In this document: positions 16,545-23,478 of the stretch, piece after piece
How positions within the stretch are numbered: position 1 is the first letter of the stretch
How the letters are laid out: each line of letters opens with the position of its first letter
Origin: Pseudomonas viridiflava
GTDB lineage: Bacteria > Pseudomonadota > Gammaproteobacteria > Pseudomonadales > Pseudomonadaceae
Reading direction: 5' to 3'
NCBI RefSeq assembly: GCF_900582625.1
Contig: NZ_UTIQ01000138.1
Coordinates: 1 to 64,000, forward strand
Length of the DNA: 64,000 bases
The notes under the pieces: generated by a model
Told to the model about the DNA's origin: nothing
The model's database searches: none
The model's input: the letters and a program-made list of their open reading frames with translations, nothing else
Program-made: the position numbers and the translations under genes

Positions 16545-16835
16545 TCAGAAATAGAGGAGCGTTGTGAAGAATGAATTCCAGAAAAAAGCTCTTAGTATTA
16601 TCAGAGTGGTCAACATCAGTACGCAGGCCGCTCCCGTCATACAGTTTCGCTTTCCTTCAGGGGTCTCATAATCGTTGAGTTTAAAATACCAAGTGCCAAG
16701 TAATATTCCCGCTTTATTTTTCGTCAGTCTGTAGGCTCGGAGCATCGCTCTGAAATAGCAGAATCCTAAGCTGAACAGCGATACGAACCAGACCAGGTTC
16801 ATTATCAATAATATTTTTTGCGCCGTGATCTGCAT
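16545..16835 (-). CDS. Small membrane protein, candidate immunity protein
   Basis: 96-aa protein from ATG 16835. Two hydrophobic segments: ILLIMNLVWFVSLFSLGFCYF near the N terminus and GAACVLMLTTLIILRAFFW near the C terminus, joined by a basic loop. Its start overlaps the stop of the preceding open frame (tail 2) as TGATG, so the two were translationally coupled, the arrangement typical of a toxin and its immunity gene. No family was recognised. The region is AT-rich. Confidence 0.6.
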   Translation of the reverse strand: MQITAQKILLIMNLVWFVSLFSLGFCYFRAMLRAYRLTKNKAGILLGTWYFKLNDYETPEGKRNCMTGAACVLMLTTLIILRAFFWNSFFTTLLYF

Positions 16836-17023
16836 CAAAATAAAGGCCCTAAGTCATAATTGCCAGTAGCAGGGGAGCCCACTCCGACCCCTACCTCCAC
16901 GCACATATCGTCGTCTGAAACGGATACACCCTCCACACCCCATCCTGCCCCATAGCTGTCAGGCCTTACGAAAGTGTCGTCCGCACCGCTTACCGGGCAA
17001 GCTGTGAGCAAAAGGGGACAGAT
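16835..17023 (-). pseudogene. Decapitated coding tail coupled to the membrane protein gene (tail 2)
   Basis: A 62-codon open frame begins inside palindromic copy 3, right after an in-frame TAA, and ends TGA at 16835-16837, overlapping the next ATG. It reads LLLTACPVSGADDTF then RPDSYGAGWGVEGVSV and GVGVGSPATGNYDLGPLF. It is either the 3' end of a displaced RHS tip or a lipoprotein whose signal peptide has been cut (LTAC resembles a lipobox). No start codon remains. Confidence 0.55.
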
Positions 17024-17073
17024 TTAATATTCGGCTCTAATTAGAGTGGTTTAATAAAACTGTCCCCTTTTTT
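17010..17073. repeat. Palindromic element copy 3
   Basis: Same element and orientation as the others, slightly diverged (TTTAATATTC, AAAACTGTCC). It separates tail 2 on its left from the frameshifted immunity-like gene on its right. Confidence 0.9.
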
Positions 17074-17079
17074 GTTCAT

Positions 17080-17444
17080 CTAGTCCAAAGCAACTGGGCA
17101 AATTCCCAGTCGAGTGGCCAGCACGTATGATTCAAGGCGACTTCGCTCAGGTATAAGGATCAAAGTTTTCGCACCTTCGAATGCTAAAATCAAGGTTTTA
17201 TCATTATTAATTGACACATGCAAAACTCGTGAATTCAAAAAGGCAAAAAGTAGCAAACTTGTTTCAGTCTGCTCGCCGTGCCCATAGTGCGTATCCTCAG
17301 CCTCCTCAACTATAAAGCCACATTGAATTATAATAGAGGCTCTCTCACCAAATATAAGTACTAGCGATCCAACCCGACAGTCACACCGGAAAGTATTGCG
17401 GATTCGATCTCTGCCAAATCTTGTTCATTAATTATCATGATCAT
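17080..17444 (-). pseudogene. Frameshifted immunity-like gene
   Basis: ATG 17444, with GAGG 5 nt upstream, opens a frame reading IINEQDLAEIESAILSGVTV, which stops after ~27 codons at TAG. A shift to the neighbouring frame at that point gives ~92 more codons: SLVLIFGERASIIIQCGFIV, EEAEDTHYGHGEQTETSLLL, then NNDKTLILAFEGAKTLILI, ending VALD at 17080. Restoring one base would give a ~120-aa beta-rich soluble protein, as in several immunity families. It overlaps the end of tail 3 by 17 nt. It is most simply a recent pseudogene; sequencing error is the main alternative. Confidence 0.65.
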
Positions 17445-17490
17445 CCGGCCTCATCTTGTAGGAGGCATTGTATTTAATGGCAAGGGGGGA
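17428..17490 (-). pseudogene. Short decapitated coding tail overlapping the frameshifted gene (tail 3)
   Basis: Minus-strand frame SPLAIKYNASYKMRPDDHDN ends at TAA (17428-17430), 17 nt inside the following immunity-like gene. It opens out of palindromic copy 4. The overlap with the next start is typical of a toxin end and its immunity gene, but the stretch is only ~20 codons. Confidence 0.35.
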
Positions 17491-17553
17491 AGAGGACAGA
17501 TTTATTATTCGGCTCTAATTTAGAGTGGTTTAATAAATCTGTCCCCTTTTTTT
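17489..17553. repeat. Palindromic element copy 4
   Basis: Same element and orientation; its left arm is altered (GAAGAGGACAG) while the core and right arm match copy 1. It is the copy closest to the intact RHS gene. The ~120 bp to its right hold no recognisable gene. Confidence 0.9.
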
Positions 17554-17674
17554 GCTTTCTTCAGGATGCCCGTTGCTCTGGCATTTAGCGACTCCATCTT
17601 CGTTAATCCTAAAGTGGTTGTAAACTAATCAGCCATACTTTGATGCGGCAGCCGTTACAGAGCTGGCCTTCATC

Positions 17675-17878
17675 TCATTTGTGAGAGTTATCATCAATAT
17701 TTTTTTTTGCAAAAAACCGCTTCAATATGTAATCTGCCAGACTGGCAACCACAAAAATCGCTCCAAATTGCAGTAATTTTGGATGTTCTGGCCATATTGA
17801 TTCAAAAGCTGGCTTTGCTGAAAACACCACGCCCGCTATCAAAAAAAATGAAACAGCATAAATAATTCTAATCTTCAT
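17675..17878 (-). CDS. Small membrane protein, candidate immunity protein of the intact RHS gene
   Basis: 67-aa protein from ATG 17878 with AAGGAG 5 nt upstream. Two hydrophobic segments (IIYAVSFFLIAGVVFSA and LLQFGAIFVVASLADYIL) and a Lys-rich C-terminal tail. It is the first same-strand gene downstream of the RHS gene, though separated by 230 bp that carry an opposite-strand small frame. An immunity role against the RHS tip is a positional inference. Confidence 0.6.
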   Translation of the reverse strand: MKIRIIYAVSFFLIAGVVFSAKPAFESIWPEHPKLLQFGAIFVVASLADYILKRFFAKKNIDDNSHK

Positions 17879-17893
17879 GAGCACTCCTTAACT

Positions 17894-18112
17894 ATGAAAA
17901 ACTTTATATACGATAACTGGCCATATTTATTCTCTCTGCTTATCAGTATTTTGCTTCTTACGCACAATTCAGAGCTCCCCGTAGGGCTTCAAAGCAGAAC
18001 AGCCAATACATCAAATCACTTTTCGATAAGTACTGAAACTCAGAGATTCCTCGGCGCAATAGCTTTCTGTTTTTCACTATACAGAATATTAAAAAACAGA
18101 AAGCGTTATTAA
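17894..18112 (+). CDS. Small hydrophobic protein, convergent with the RHS gene
   Basis: 72-aa frame with two hydrophobic stretches (WPYLFSLLISILLLTH and FLGAIAFCFSLYRIL) and a basic end. It is divergent from the small membrane gene at 17878 by only 15 bp and overlaps the RHS stop by 4 bp. No good ribosome site is visible. The amino acid composition looks protein-like, and no competing minus-strand frame exists here, so it may be real. Confidence 0.4.
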   Translation: MKNFIYDNWPYLFSLLISILLLTHNSELPVGLQSRTANTSNHFSISTETQRFLGAIAFCFSLYRILKNRKRY

Positions 18113-20829
18113 TTTTTAACTGGACATGACTGCGCCTGCTCTATACCTCCACAATCTAGAGAGCAAATTGAAGACTGATATCCTGCCTCACACAACATAG
18201 AAGTAGCAGCGCCAGCCTTATCACTTCTAGTGAGTGAAGCAACCCCAGCGGCAGGGAGGTAACACATTGCCGATACATCTTCAGGAACCTCAAACCGTGC
18301 CATACATGAGCTATAACACTGGTCGTATCTAGCATTGTTGAAGTTAGTGCTGCGAGAGCTGTTATCGCCCATATTCCATGATGGTGAATAAGGGCTGCCG
18401 CTATCACAAATATATTGTGTATCACCATACTCAGACGTGAAGGCCGTGCATTTTAGGCCCAACGGGTCTACAAATCTGAGCGGATTTCCGCCGACATACC
18501 CGTACGTATTCAACCCACCCTCAAGCCCAATCGGGTCACTCTGCACGTATCGCCCAGTATTCGGTTCGTAATCCCTAAAGTAGTTGTAGTTCAGCGCGCT
18601 ATACGCCTCAAACATCTGCCCTGGAAAGCGCAGCGGGATATCCAGCACTACGCCATTGCCATCCACATCACCATTCGGTGCGCCCACGCCAAAGGCATCG
18701 CTGTTCCAGCTCCATTGCAGCACTTGCGCCTGGTTGGTGGCCAAGCGGGGTGTGTTGAGGTGGTCGGGGTGCAGGTAATAGGTGTTGGTGCTGGTGACTG
18801 CGCCGTTGGTGTCGTATCGGAATTCCAAGCCAGCCAGGGGCATGCCGTCTAGCCAAATCCAGTATTGGGCCAGGGCTTTTTTGCCGAGGTTGTTGTAGCG
18901 AACCTGGCCTAACAGCTGGCCATCGGCGCCGTAGAGGTAGGTCATGGTTTGGTCCAGCGCGCTGCCGAGGAAGGCGCGGCGGCTGGTGCGTTGGCCGAGG
19001 GCGTTGTAGGTGAATTCGGCGTACAGGGCGGTGGGGTTGAGTACTTGGCTGAGTCGGCCTTGTTCGTCGTACACGTGTACGCGGCTGGTGCTTTGTTGAA
19101 GCGTATTGCCGGCGGCATCGAGGGTAATGGCAGCGCCGCTGCTGGTTTTTAGGCGGTTGCTGTCGGTGGCGGTTATCAGGGTTTGGGTGGCGGTTTTGCT
19201 TTCCACGCCTGAGGCGTTGGTGGTGTAGCCCAGGCGTTGCAGGCGATTGCCCGTGGCGTCGTAGCTGTAGGTTTTACGCTGGGTGGCGGCTTTTTCTTCA
19301 GTGAGACGGTCAAGGGCGTCGTAGTTGTAGTTGAGCGAACCGAACAGGCTGTGTTGATGGCCTTTGATATTGCCGTTGGCATCGAAGCTGTAGGTGCTTT
19401 GCCAGGAGCCGACGTTTTGCTGGGCCAGTTGATAGTCCTGGTCGTATTGGCGGCTCAGCTGAATACCATTGCCCCACGTCAGACTTTTCAACGGCCCGAA
19501 CGGCAGATAACTGATGTTGCTGGCAATGCTGGTGGCCGGCTGGTTGCCGATAGCCAAACTAACGCCGGTCACCTGGCCCGCCGCATTGCGCGGGTACGTC
19601 ACCACAAACCCCGGATAACCGATACCGCTCAAACGGTTCGCGCCGTCGTAGCTGGAGGCCAGGTTTTCGAAGCGGTCGACGTTGTTCACTTTCACCGAGC
19701 GGGACTGACTAACTAGGTTGCCGCGCGCGTCGTACATAAAACCGATCAAGCCGGATGAATCCAGCAGTGCCGTTAAATGCCCGATGCCCTTGTTGCCTTC
19801 GGCGGTCATGTCGTAGGCGTAGGTCACATCCAACGCGGGCTTGGCCGGATAACGCCGGGCGGTGATGCGATTGAGGGCGTCGTAGGTGTAACTCGTGACC
19901 ACGCCACGGGCGTCGGTTTTCTTGGTGATGTTGCCTGCGGCGTCGTGCTCGAAGGTGCTGGTTCCGCTGTCAGGGCTGATTTGTTGGGTGAGGTTGGCCA
20001 GGCCGTCGTACCGGTATTGCGTGGTGACGCCGCGCGGGTCTTGCACTTTGGTGAGGTTGTCTTGGGCGTCGTATTCGTAGCCGGTGACGCCGTTCAATGG
20101 GTCGGTGTTTTGCACCAGACGATTGAGGGCGTCGTAGGCCTTGTTGTTGCTGTTGTTCAGCGGGTTGGTGCTAAGGGTTGGGTTGTCGTTCAGGTCGTAT
20201 TGCTGACGATTGTTCTGGCCCGCCGCGCCGACTGAGCGCAGCAAACGACCGAGCTCGTCGTAAACCCATTGGTGCTGTTGGGTGAGGTTGTTGCTGGCAT
20301 CTTTCAGGCGTTGGGCTGTGCGATTGCCCATGGCGTCGAAGTCGTATTCCACCTTGTCGCCGAGGTTGTTGGTAACGGCAACCAATCGCCGCGCATCGTC
20401 CCAGGTGTAGGTCAGAGAACTACCGTCGCCTTGGGTGAGTTGAGTGATGTCGCCGACGGCATTGTAGGTATACGTGGTGGTAAAGCCGCCACGGGTCACG
20501 CTGCTCAGCCAGCCTTGCGCCGTGTAGGAGAGGGCGCTAACCACACCGTTGGCGTCGGTGATTGTTTGTGGATAGCCGAGTGCGTTGAAATTGCTCAGCG
20601 ACGTAACGTGACCTAGGGCATTGGTGACCGAGGAGAGATGGCCTTGGCCGTCGTAACCATACGTGGTTACGTCCGACACATCGGTGCGCGGGCCGTCGAC
20701 GGTTTCGACCAAACCAAGAGCGTTGTAGGTGTATGAAACGCTGCGTTCAACAGCCTGAACCTGACCGCCAAATAGGGCGCTAGTTAGGGCGAGCGACAAC
20801 AGGCTCGCATGGAGGAAACGGTTGTTCAT
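18109..20829 (-). CDS. RHS/YD-repeat protein with core and Cys-rich C-terminal tip (second half of a split RHS system)
   Basis: 906-aa secreted protein. Sec signal peptide at residues 1-26 (LLSLALTSALFGGQVQA). About 25 YD repeats follow (VSYTYNALG, TTYGYDGQGH, TYTYNAVGDITQL and so on). The RHS-associated core ends YFRDYEPNTGRYVQSDPIGL...NPLRFVDPLGL, after which a ~115-residue variable tip begins (KCTAFTSEYGDTQYICDSG). The tip has nine Cys residues and no catalytic motif I recognise. Base composition falls sharply in the tip, a sign of tip exchange. The start is 16 bp after the stop of the upstream RHS half. Confidence 0.85.
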   Translation of the reverse strand: MNNRFLHASLLSLALTSALFGGQVQAVERSVSYTYNALGLVETVDGPRTDVSDVTTYGYDGQGHLSSVTNALGHVTSLSNFNALGYPQTITDANGVVSALSYTAQGWLSSVTRGGFTTTYTYNAVGDITQLTQGDGSSLTYTWDDARRLVAVTNNLGDKVEYDFDAMGNRTAQRLKDASNNLTQQHQWVYDELGRLLRSVGAAGQNNRQQYDLNDNPTLSTNPLNNSNNKAYDALNRLVQNTDPLNGVTGYEYDAQDNLTKVQDPRGVTTQYRYDGLANLTQQISPDSGTSTFEHDAAGNITKKTDARGVVTSYTYDALNRITARRYPAKPALDVTYAYDMTAEGNKGIGHLTALLDSSGLIGFMYDARGNLVSQSRSVKVNNVDRFENLASSYDGANRLSGIGYPGFVVTYPRNAAGQVTGVSLAIGNQPATSIASNISYLPFGPLKSLTWGNGIQLSRQYDQDYQLAQQNVGSWQSTYSFDANGNIKGHQHSLFGSLNYNYDALDRLTEEKAATQRKTYSYDATGNRLQRLGYTTNASGVESKTATQTLITATDSNRLKTSSGAAITLDAAGNTLQQSTSRVHVYDEQGRLSQVLNPTALYAEFTYNALGQRTSRRAFLGSALDQTMTYLYGADGQLLGQVRYNNLGKKALAQYWIWLDGMPLAGLEFRYDTNGAVTSTNTYYLHPDHLNTPRLATNQAQVLQWSWNSDAFGVGAPNGDVDGNGVVLDIPLRFPGQMFEAYSALNYNYFRDYEPNTGRYVQSDPIGLEGGLNTYGYVGGNPLRFVDPLGLKCTAFTSEYGDTQYICDSGSPYSPSWNMGDNSSRSTNFNNARYDQCYSSCMARFEVPEDVSAMCYLPAAGVASLTRSDKAGAATSMLCEAGYQSSICSLDCGGIEQAQSCPVKN

Positions 20830-20844
20830 AAGTCCGTCCTTGGC

Positions 20845-22353
20845 TTAAAGCGCACTCTGCGTGCGACTGGTTTCCCGGCCTTCAGCGTCGTAGGTGTAGG
20901 TTGTGATTATTTTTTTCTTGGTGACCGTTAAAGGCAAATTAAAATTTGGGTGCCAAGTTGTTGTTATAGTTTGGCTTTCGTTTTTTCCAACCGCTTCCAC
21001 TCGCTTTGTTTCCTGACCTTTATCGTTATATGTGTATTGGGTAATGAAACCCCTTGCGTCTGTTTTGCTCAATATTTGACCGCGCGCATCATACGAATAT
21101 GACGAATTGCTAGCCGGACAGTTGGCCGATGGTTCGCCCTCAATCCTGCCAATTCGGGTTATTCCGGAGGTATACAACCCCTTCGCTGTCACAAAATGGA
21201 AAGTGGTATTTTTGCCAAAGGCATTTTTTACGGTGGAGGCGGAGTCTTTATAGGTTATCTCTGTGAGAGTTTCCCCGTTTGCGTTCGTGCTGAGAGTTAC
21301 GCGGCCTCTGGCATCATAAGTCCAAGTGGACATACGAATGCCACGCTCATCTGTTATGCCTGTTAGGAATTGGCTAAAATTTTGATTTTCGTAATGATAT
21401 ATACGCGTTTGCGTGCTGCCCCCCTGTTCACGAATCACCTTCGACAGACGGTCGCTGCTGTCGTACTGATAACGTATCATCAGGTCACTAGCCTCAAGTT
21501 TCTCAAGTTGATGGCTTTGGTTCTCGCTTATGGTTAACGATTCTCCATGTGCGCTAGTTACGATGATCGTTGTGTTTTGATAGCTTAGATATTGTGTGGG
21601 GCGATTAACGGGGCGATGAGAGACAAGTCGTCCGGTGCTGTCATACACATACTTGTCATTTTCTTCGTTGACATAGTTCCAGAATTCGCCTGCCTTGGAC
21701 ATGTGCCCGAGATCGTACTGCGCGCCTGTCAGATCGTTTCCGCTGATCTGGTAAGTTAGCTCGCTTCCATCAGGTCGGGTTAACGTAATGATGTCATTTG
21801 AAAATTTTAGTTTTGTGGAATAATTGTGTTGCCAATTGCCGTTGCTGTTGTAAGCGCGTACGAACTTCATGCTGGAAACGCCGGCGTACGCAAAATCTTC
21901 CTCTTCTTGGTAGTTGTTTCCGTTAATTATGTTTAGGTTATTGTCGGGTAGGGTCGTCATGCAAGATGCTACGTTGCTCTTGCCGGCGCTTATTTTACAG
22001 GTTCCCGTTATCGGGTTGTACAAGCTGCCGTATTGGCATCGACCACCGTAGCGATGAGTCGAGGTGGTGGATGGCCAATATTTTTGGGTGTCAGGATTAT
22101 AGTCCTGAAGATCACAGACGAACCAAGATTCGCTTAGCGATCGAATTCCTAACAAGCTTACGCGAGCTTCGGGATTTCGAGTTTCAACGTAAGTTTTGCA
22201 GACTGCTTCTGGTGATGGGAAGCGTCCCGCCATGTTGGAGTGCACCCAGTAATATTCATCAGGCTCTGCAGCGAGAGTCGCTTTAGTTGGAAGTGCTAAC
22301 AATATTAAAAAGAAAACATTGATGATTTTTCGGCGTTGCGTCCAGGCATTCAC
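20845..22353 (-). CDS. RHS/YD-repeat protein, N-terminal half of a split RHS system
   Basis: 502-aa secreted protein from GTG 22353 (AAGGAA 9 nt upstream). Signal peptide KIINVFFLILLALPTKATLAA; a Cys-containing domain to ~residue 150; a DUF6531-like segment (EEEDFAYAGVSSMKFVRAYNS); then YD repeats (YVYDSTGRLVSHRP, MSTWTYDARGRVTL, SSYSYDARGQILSKTDARGF) up to a bare end TYTYDAEGRETSRTQSAL. It lacks the core and tip, which reside in the next gene, 16 bp downstream. Normal RHS proteins are one chain; two exported halves recall TcB/TcC cocoons. It is more AT-rich than its partner. Confidence 0.8.
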   Translation of the reverse strand: MNAWTQRRKIINVFFLILLALPTKATLAAEPDEYYWVHSNMAGRFPSPEAVCKTYVETRNPEARVSLLGIRSLSESWFVCDLQDYNPDTQKYWPSTTSTHRYGGRCQYGSLYNPITGTCKISAGKSNVASCMTTLPDNNLNIINGNNYQEEEDFAYAGVSSMKFVRAYNSNGNWQHNYSTKLKFSNDIITLTRPDGSELTYQISGNDLTGAQYDLGHMSKAGEFWNYVNEENDKYVYDSTGRLVSHRPVNRPTQYLSYQNTTIIVTSAHGESLTISENQSHQLEKLEASDLMIRYQYDSSDRLSKVIREQGGSTQTRIYHYENQNFSQFLTGITDERGIRMSTWTYDARGRVTLSTNANGETLTEITYKDSASTVKNAFGKNTTFHFVTAKGLYTSGITRIGRIEGEPSANCPASNSSYSYDARGQILSKTDARGFITQYTYNDKGQETKRVEAVGKNESQTITTTWHPNFNLPLTVTKKKIITTYTYDAEGRETSRTQSAL

Positions 22354-22664
22354 GTGTAAAAATTCCTTTTTCCCGAGCTTTCGCGACTCTAAGTTTACTT
22401 TTTTGAGCGTTATTTTCTTTGGGTTTGACGTTTAGGTTAGTGCGCAACCGTTAGTCGCTGAAAAGCCGTGTCGATTCAGCGAGGGTTAGGGCAGGTTGAG
22501 CTAGGAAGTGCATATGAAGAGAAAAACGCGTCATTGAATACTCCATTTCCACGTCGAACATATTCCCTTGTTACCGCGATTTTAGACATTGGTCAGATGC
22601 CTATGCGGACACTACTGAACCCCCCTCCCGTTGTCCACGCTCCGCCAACTAGTCCAACCAATTC
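22354..22664. other. Intergenic region upstream of the RHS operon
   Basis: About 310 bp, AT-rich near 22380-22430 (where RHS promoter elements would lie on the minus strand). No gene, strong hairpin or recognisable operator was found. Confidence 0.5.
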
Positions 22665-22752
22665 TGTGAACGACCAACAGAAATCTCGCCCATCCTCTTT
22701 ACGCGTTCCCTGCGGGATATGTCTTGCAACGCAGCTTCGCTGGAAAAACCCG

Positions 22753-22781
22753 TTGCAGGGCAGGGGAGTGGCTTCTATAGT
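22753..22781 (+). promoter_or_regulatory. Sigma70-type promoter of the right DUF3077 unit
   Basis: TTGCAG (22753-22758), 17 bp, TATAGT (22776-22781). It is the exact counterpart of 13792-13820, with hexamers and spacing kept. Confidence 0.75.
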
Positions 22782-22787
22782 CCCGCC

Positions 22788-23015
22788 GTCGCTGCCAATT
22801 CAGCGACCGGGTTTGGCGATCCGAGTAGATATGAGGCGCACAGCGCTCTCACCTAATAGCAGCGCTTTTTTTGTGTCTGTTGCTAGGTGTTTATGGCGGC
22901 TGTGCGCGGGATACCTTCGGGTATGCCGGGTTCCTCTGTCCCCGGTTCGCCAACCTGCGTACAGCTGCCACCCTAATTGTTTGGCGACGATTTGTGGCGG
23001 CTCCACTAGACAGCA
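22788..23015 (+). ncRNA. Structured 5' leader / candidate riboregulator (right copy)
   Basis: Identical to the left leader apart from one base at 22806, which lies outside every proposed helix. All paired elements are present: terminator-like hairpin 22842-22872, long stem 22894-22910/22954-22970, cUUCGg hairpin 22911-22924, and the crossing TCGCCAA/TTGGCGA helix (22947-22953/22981-22987). Confidence 0.65.
22842..22872 (+). terminator. Attenuator-like terminator inside the leader (right copy)
   Basis: AGCGCT/AGCGCT with a 13-nt loop and a 7-T run, identical to 13881-13911. Confidence 0.6.
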
Positions 23016-23027
23016 GGAGCTTCACAA

Positions 23028-23279
23028 TTGAATGACATGTCAAAAGTCACCACCCACCAACCCTTCGACAATCTCGATGACATTCCGCTGTTCGCGGTCA
23101 ATGCCGGCGTGCCGGTTGAAAATGCGCTGGAACGTGCGGCGGATTTGATGTTGTACGTCGAACGCCTGTCGGCTGCCGATGCGTTTATGGACAGAAGTCA
23201 GGAGTCGGCCATCGTGCAAACCCTGAGTGAAATGGCTAAGGCGCTGACCAAGGCTTGCCAGGGTAGAAGGGCGGCGTAG
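23028..23279 (+). CDS. DUF3077-family small protein (right copy)
   Basis: 83-aa paralogue of the protein at 14067, identical over the first 76 residues, with C terminus QGRRAA in place of MRS. The TTG start at 23028 has GGAG 8 nt upstream, as in the other copy. There are no membrane or export signals. Near-identity with its twin implies recent duplication, gene conversion, or both. Confidence 0.8.
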   Translation: MNDMSKVTTHQPFDNLDDIPLFAVNAGVPVENALERAADLMLYVERLSAADAFMDRSQESAIVQTLSEMAKALTKACQGRRAA

Positions 23280-23299
23280 GGTTTTCGTTGCGTGCAAGA

Positions 23300-23324
23300 A
23301 GGGGAACGAGGTGTTCCCCTTTTT
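23300..23324 (+). terminator. Intrinsic terminator of right DUF3077 unit
   Basis: AGGGGAAC...GTTCCCCT plus T run, identical to 14341-14365. Confidence 0.9.
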
Positions 23325-23436
23325 AGTGCCTGGGATTTGGCAGCGCTGTGAATTGCCAGCGTGGTCGATTGGCGTCTTGTTTGCGCAGGCGGGTGAGCCA
23401 GGGTGGTGTGATGGGCACCAGTTGTGAACCGATCCG

Positions 23437-23469
23437 AAATTCTGGATCCCCGCCTGCGCGGGAATGACG
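23437..23469. repeat. Short intergenic palindrome (GGATCCCCGCCTGCGCGGG type)
   Basis: ATTCTGGATCCCCGCCTGCG followed by CGGGAATGACGG. The same sequence recurs at 29390-29420 and, in inverted form, near 29478-29518. It is a widespread intergenic repeat type. Confidence 0.7.
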
Positions 23470-23478
23470 GTGTTGGGT

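Larger units (their letters stand above)
22665..23395. repeat. Right ~731-bp direct repeat (DUF3077 unit)
   Basis: Direct-orientation duplicate of 13704-14437. Only G to A at 22806 differs across the leader; the first ~80 bp and the region around the coding 3' end are diverged. It marks the right border of the RHS island. Confidence 0.95.

Noticed and set aside
14442..17553. Palindromic elements interpreted as a CRISPR array
   Set aside because: Only four copies, with spacing of 0.5-2 kb and genes between them, and no cas genes.
14442..17553. Palindromic elements as integron attC sites
   Set aside because: The cassette-like order is suggestive, but no integron integrase or R'/R'' core sites (GTTRRRY) are visible in the window; kept only as an analogy.
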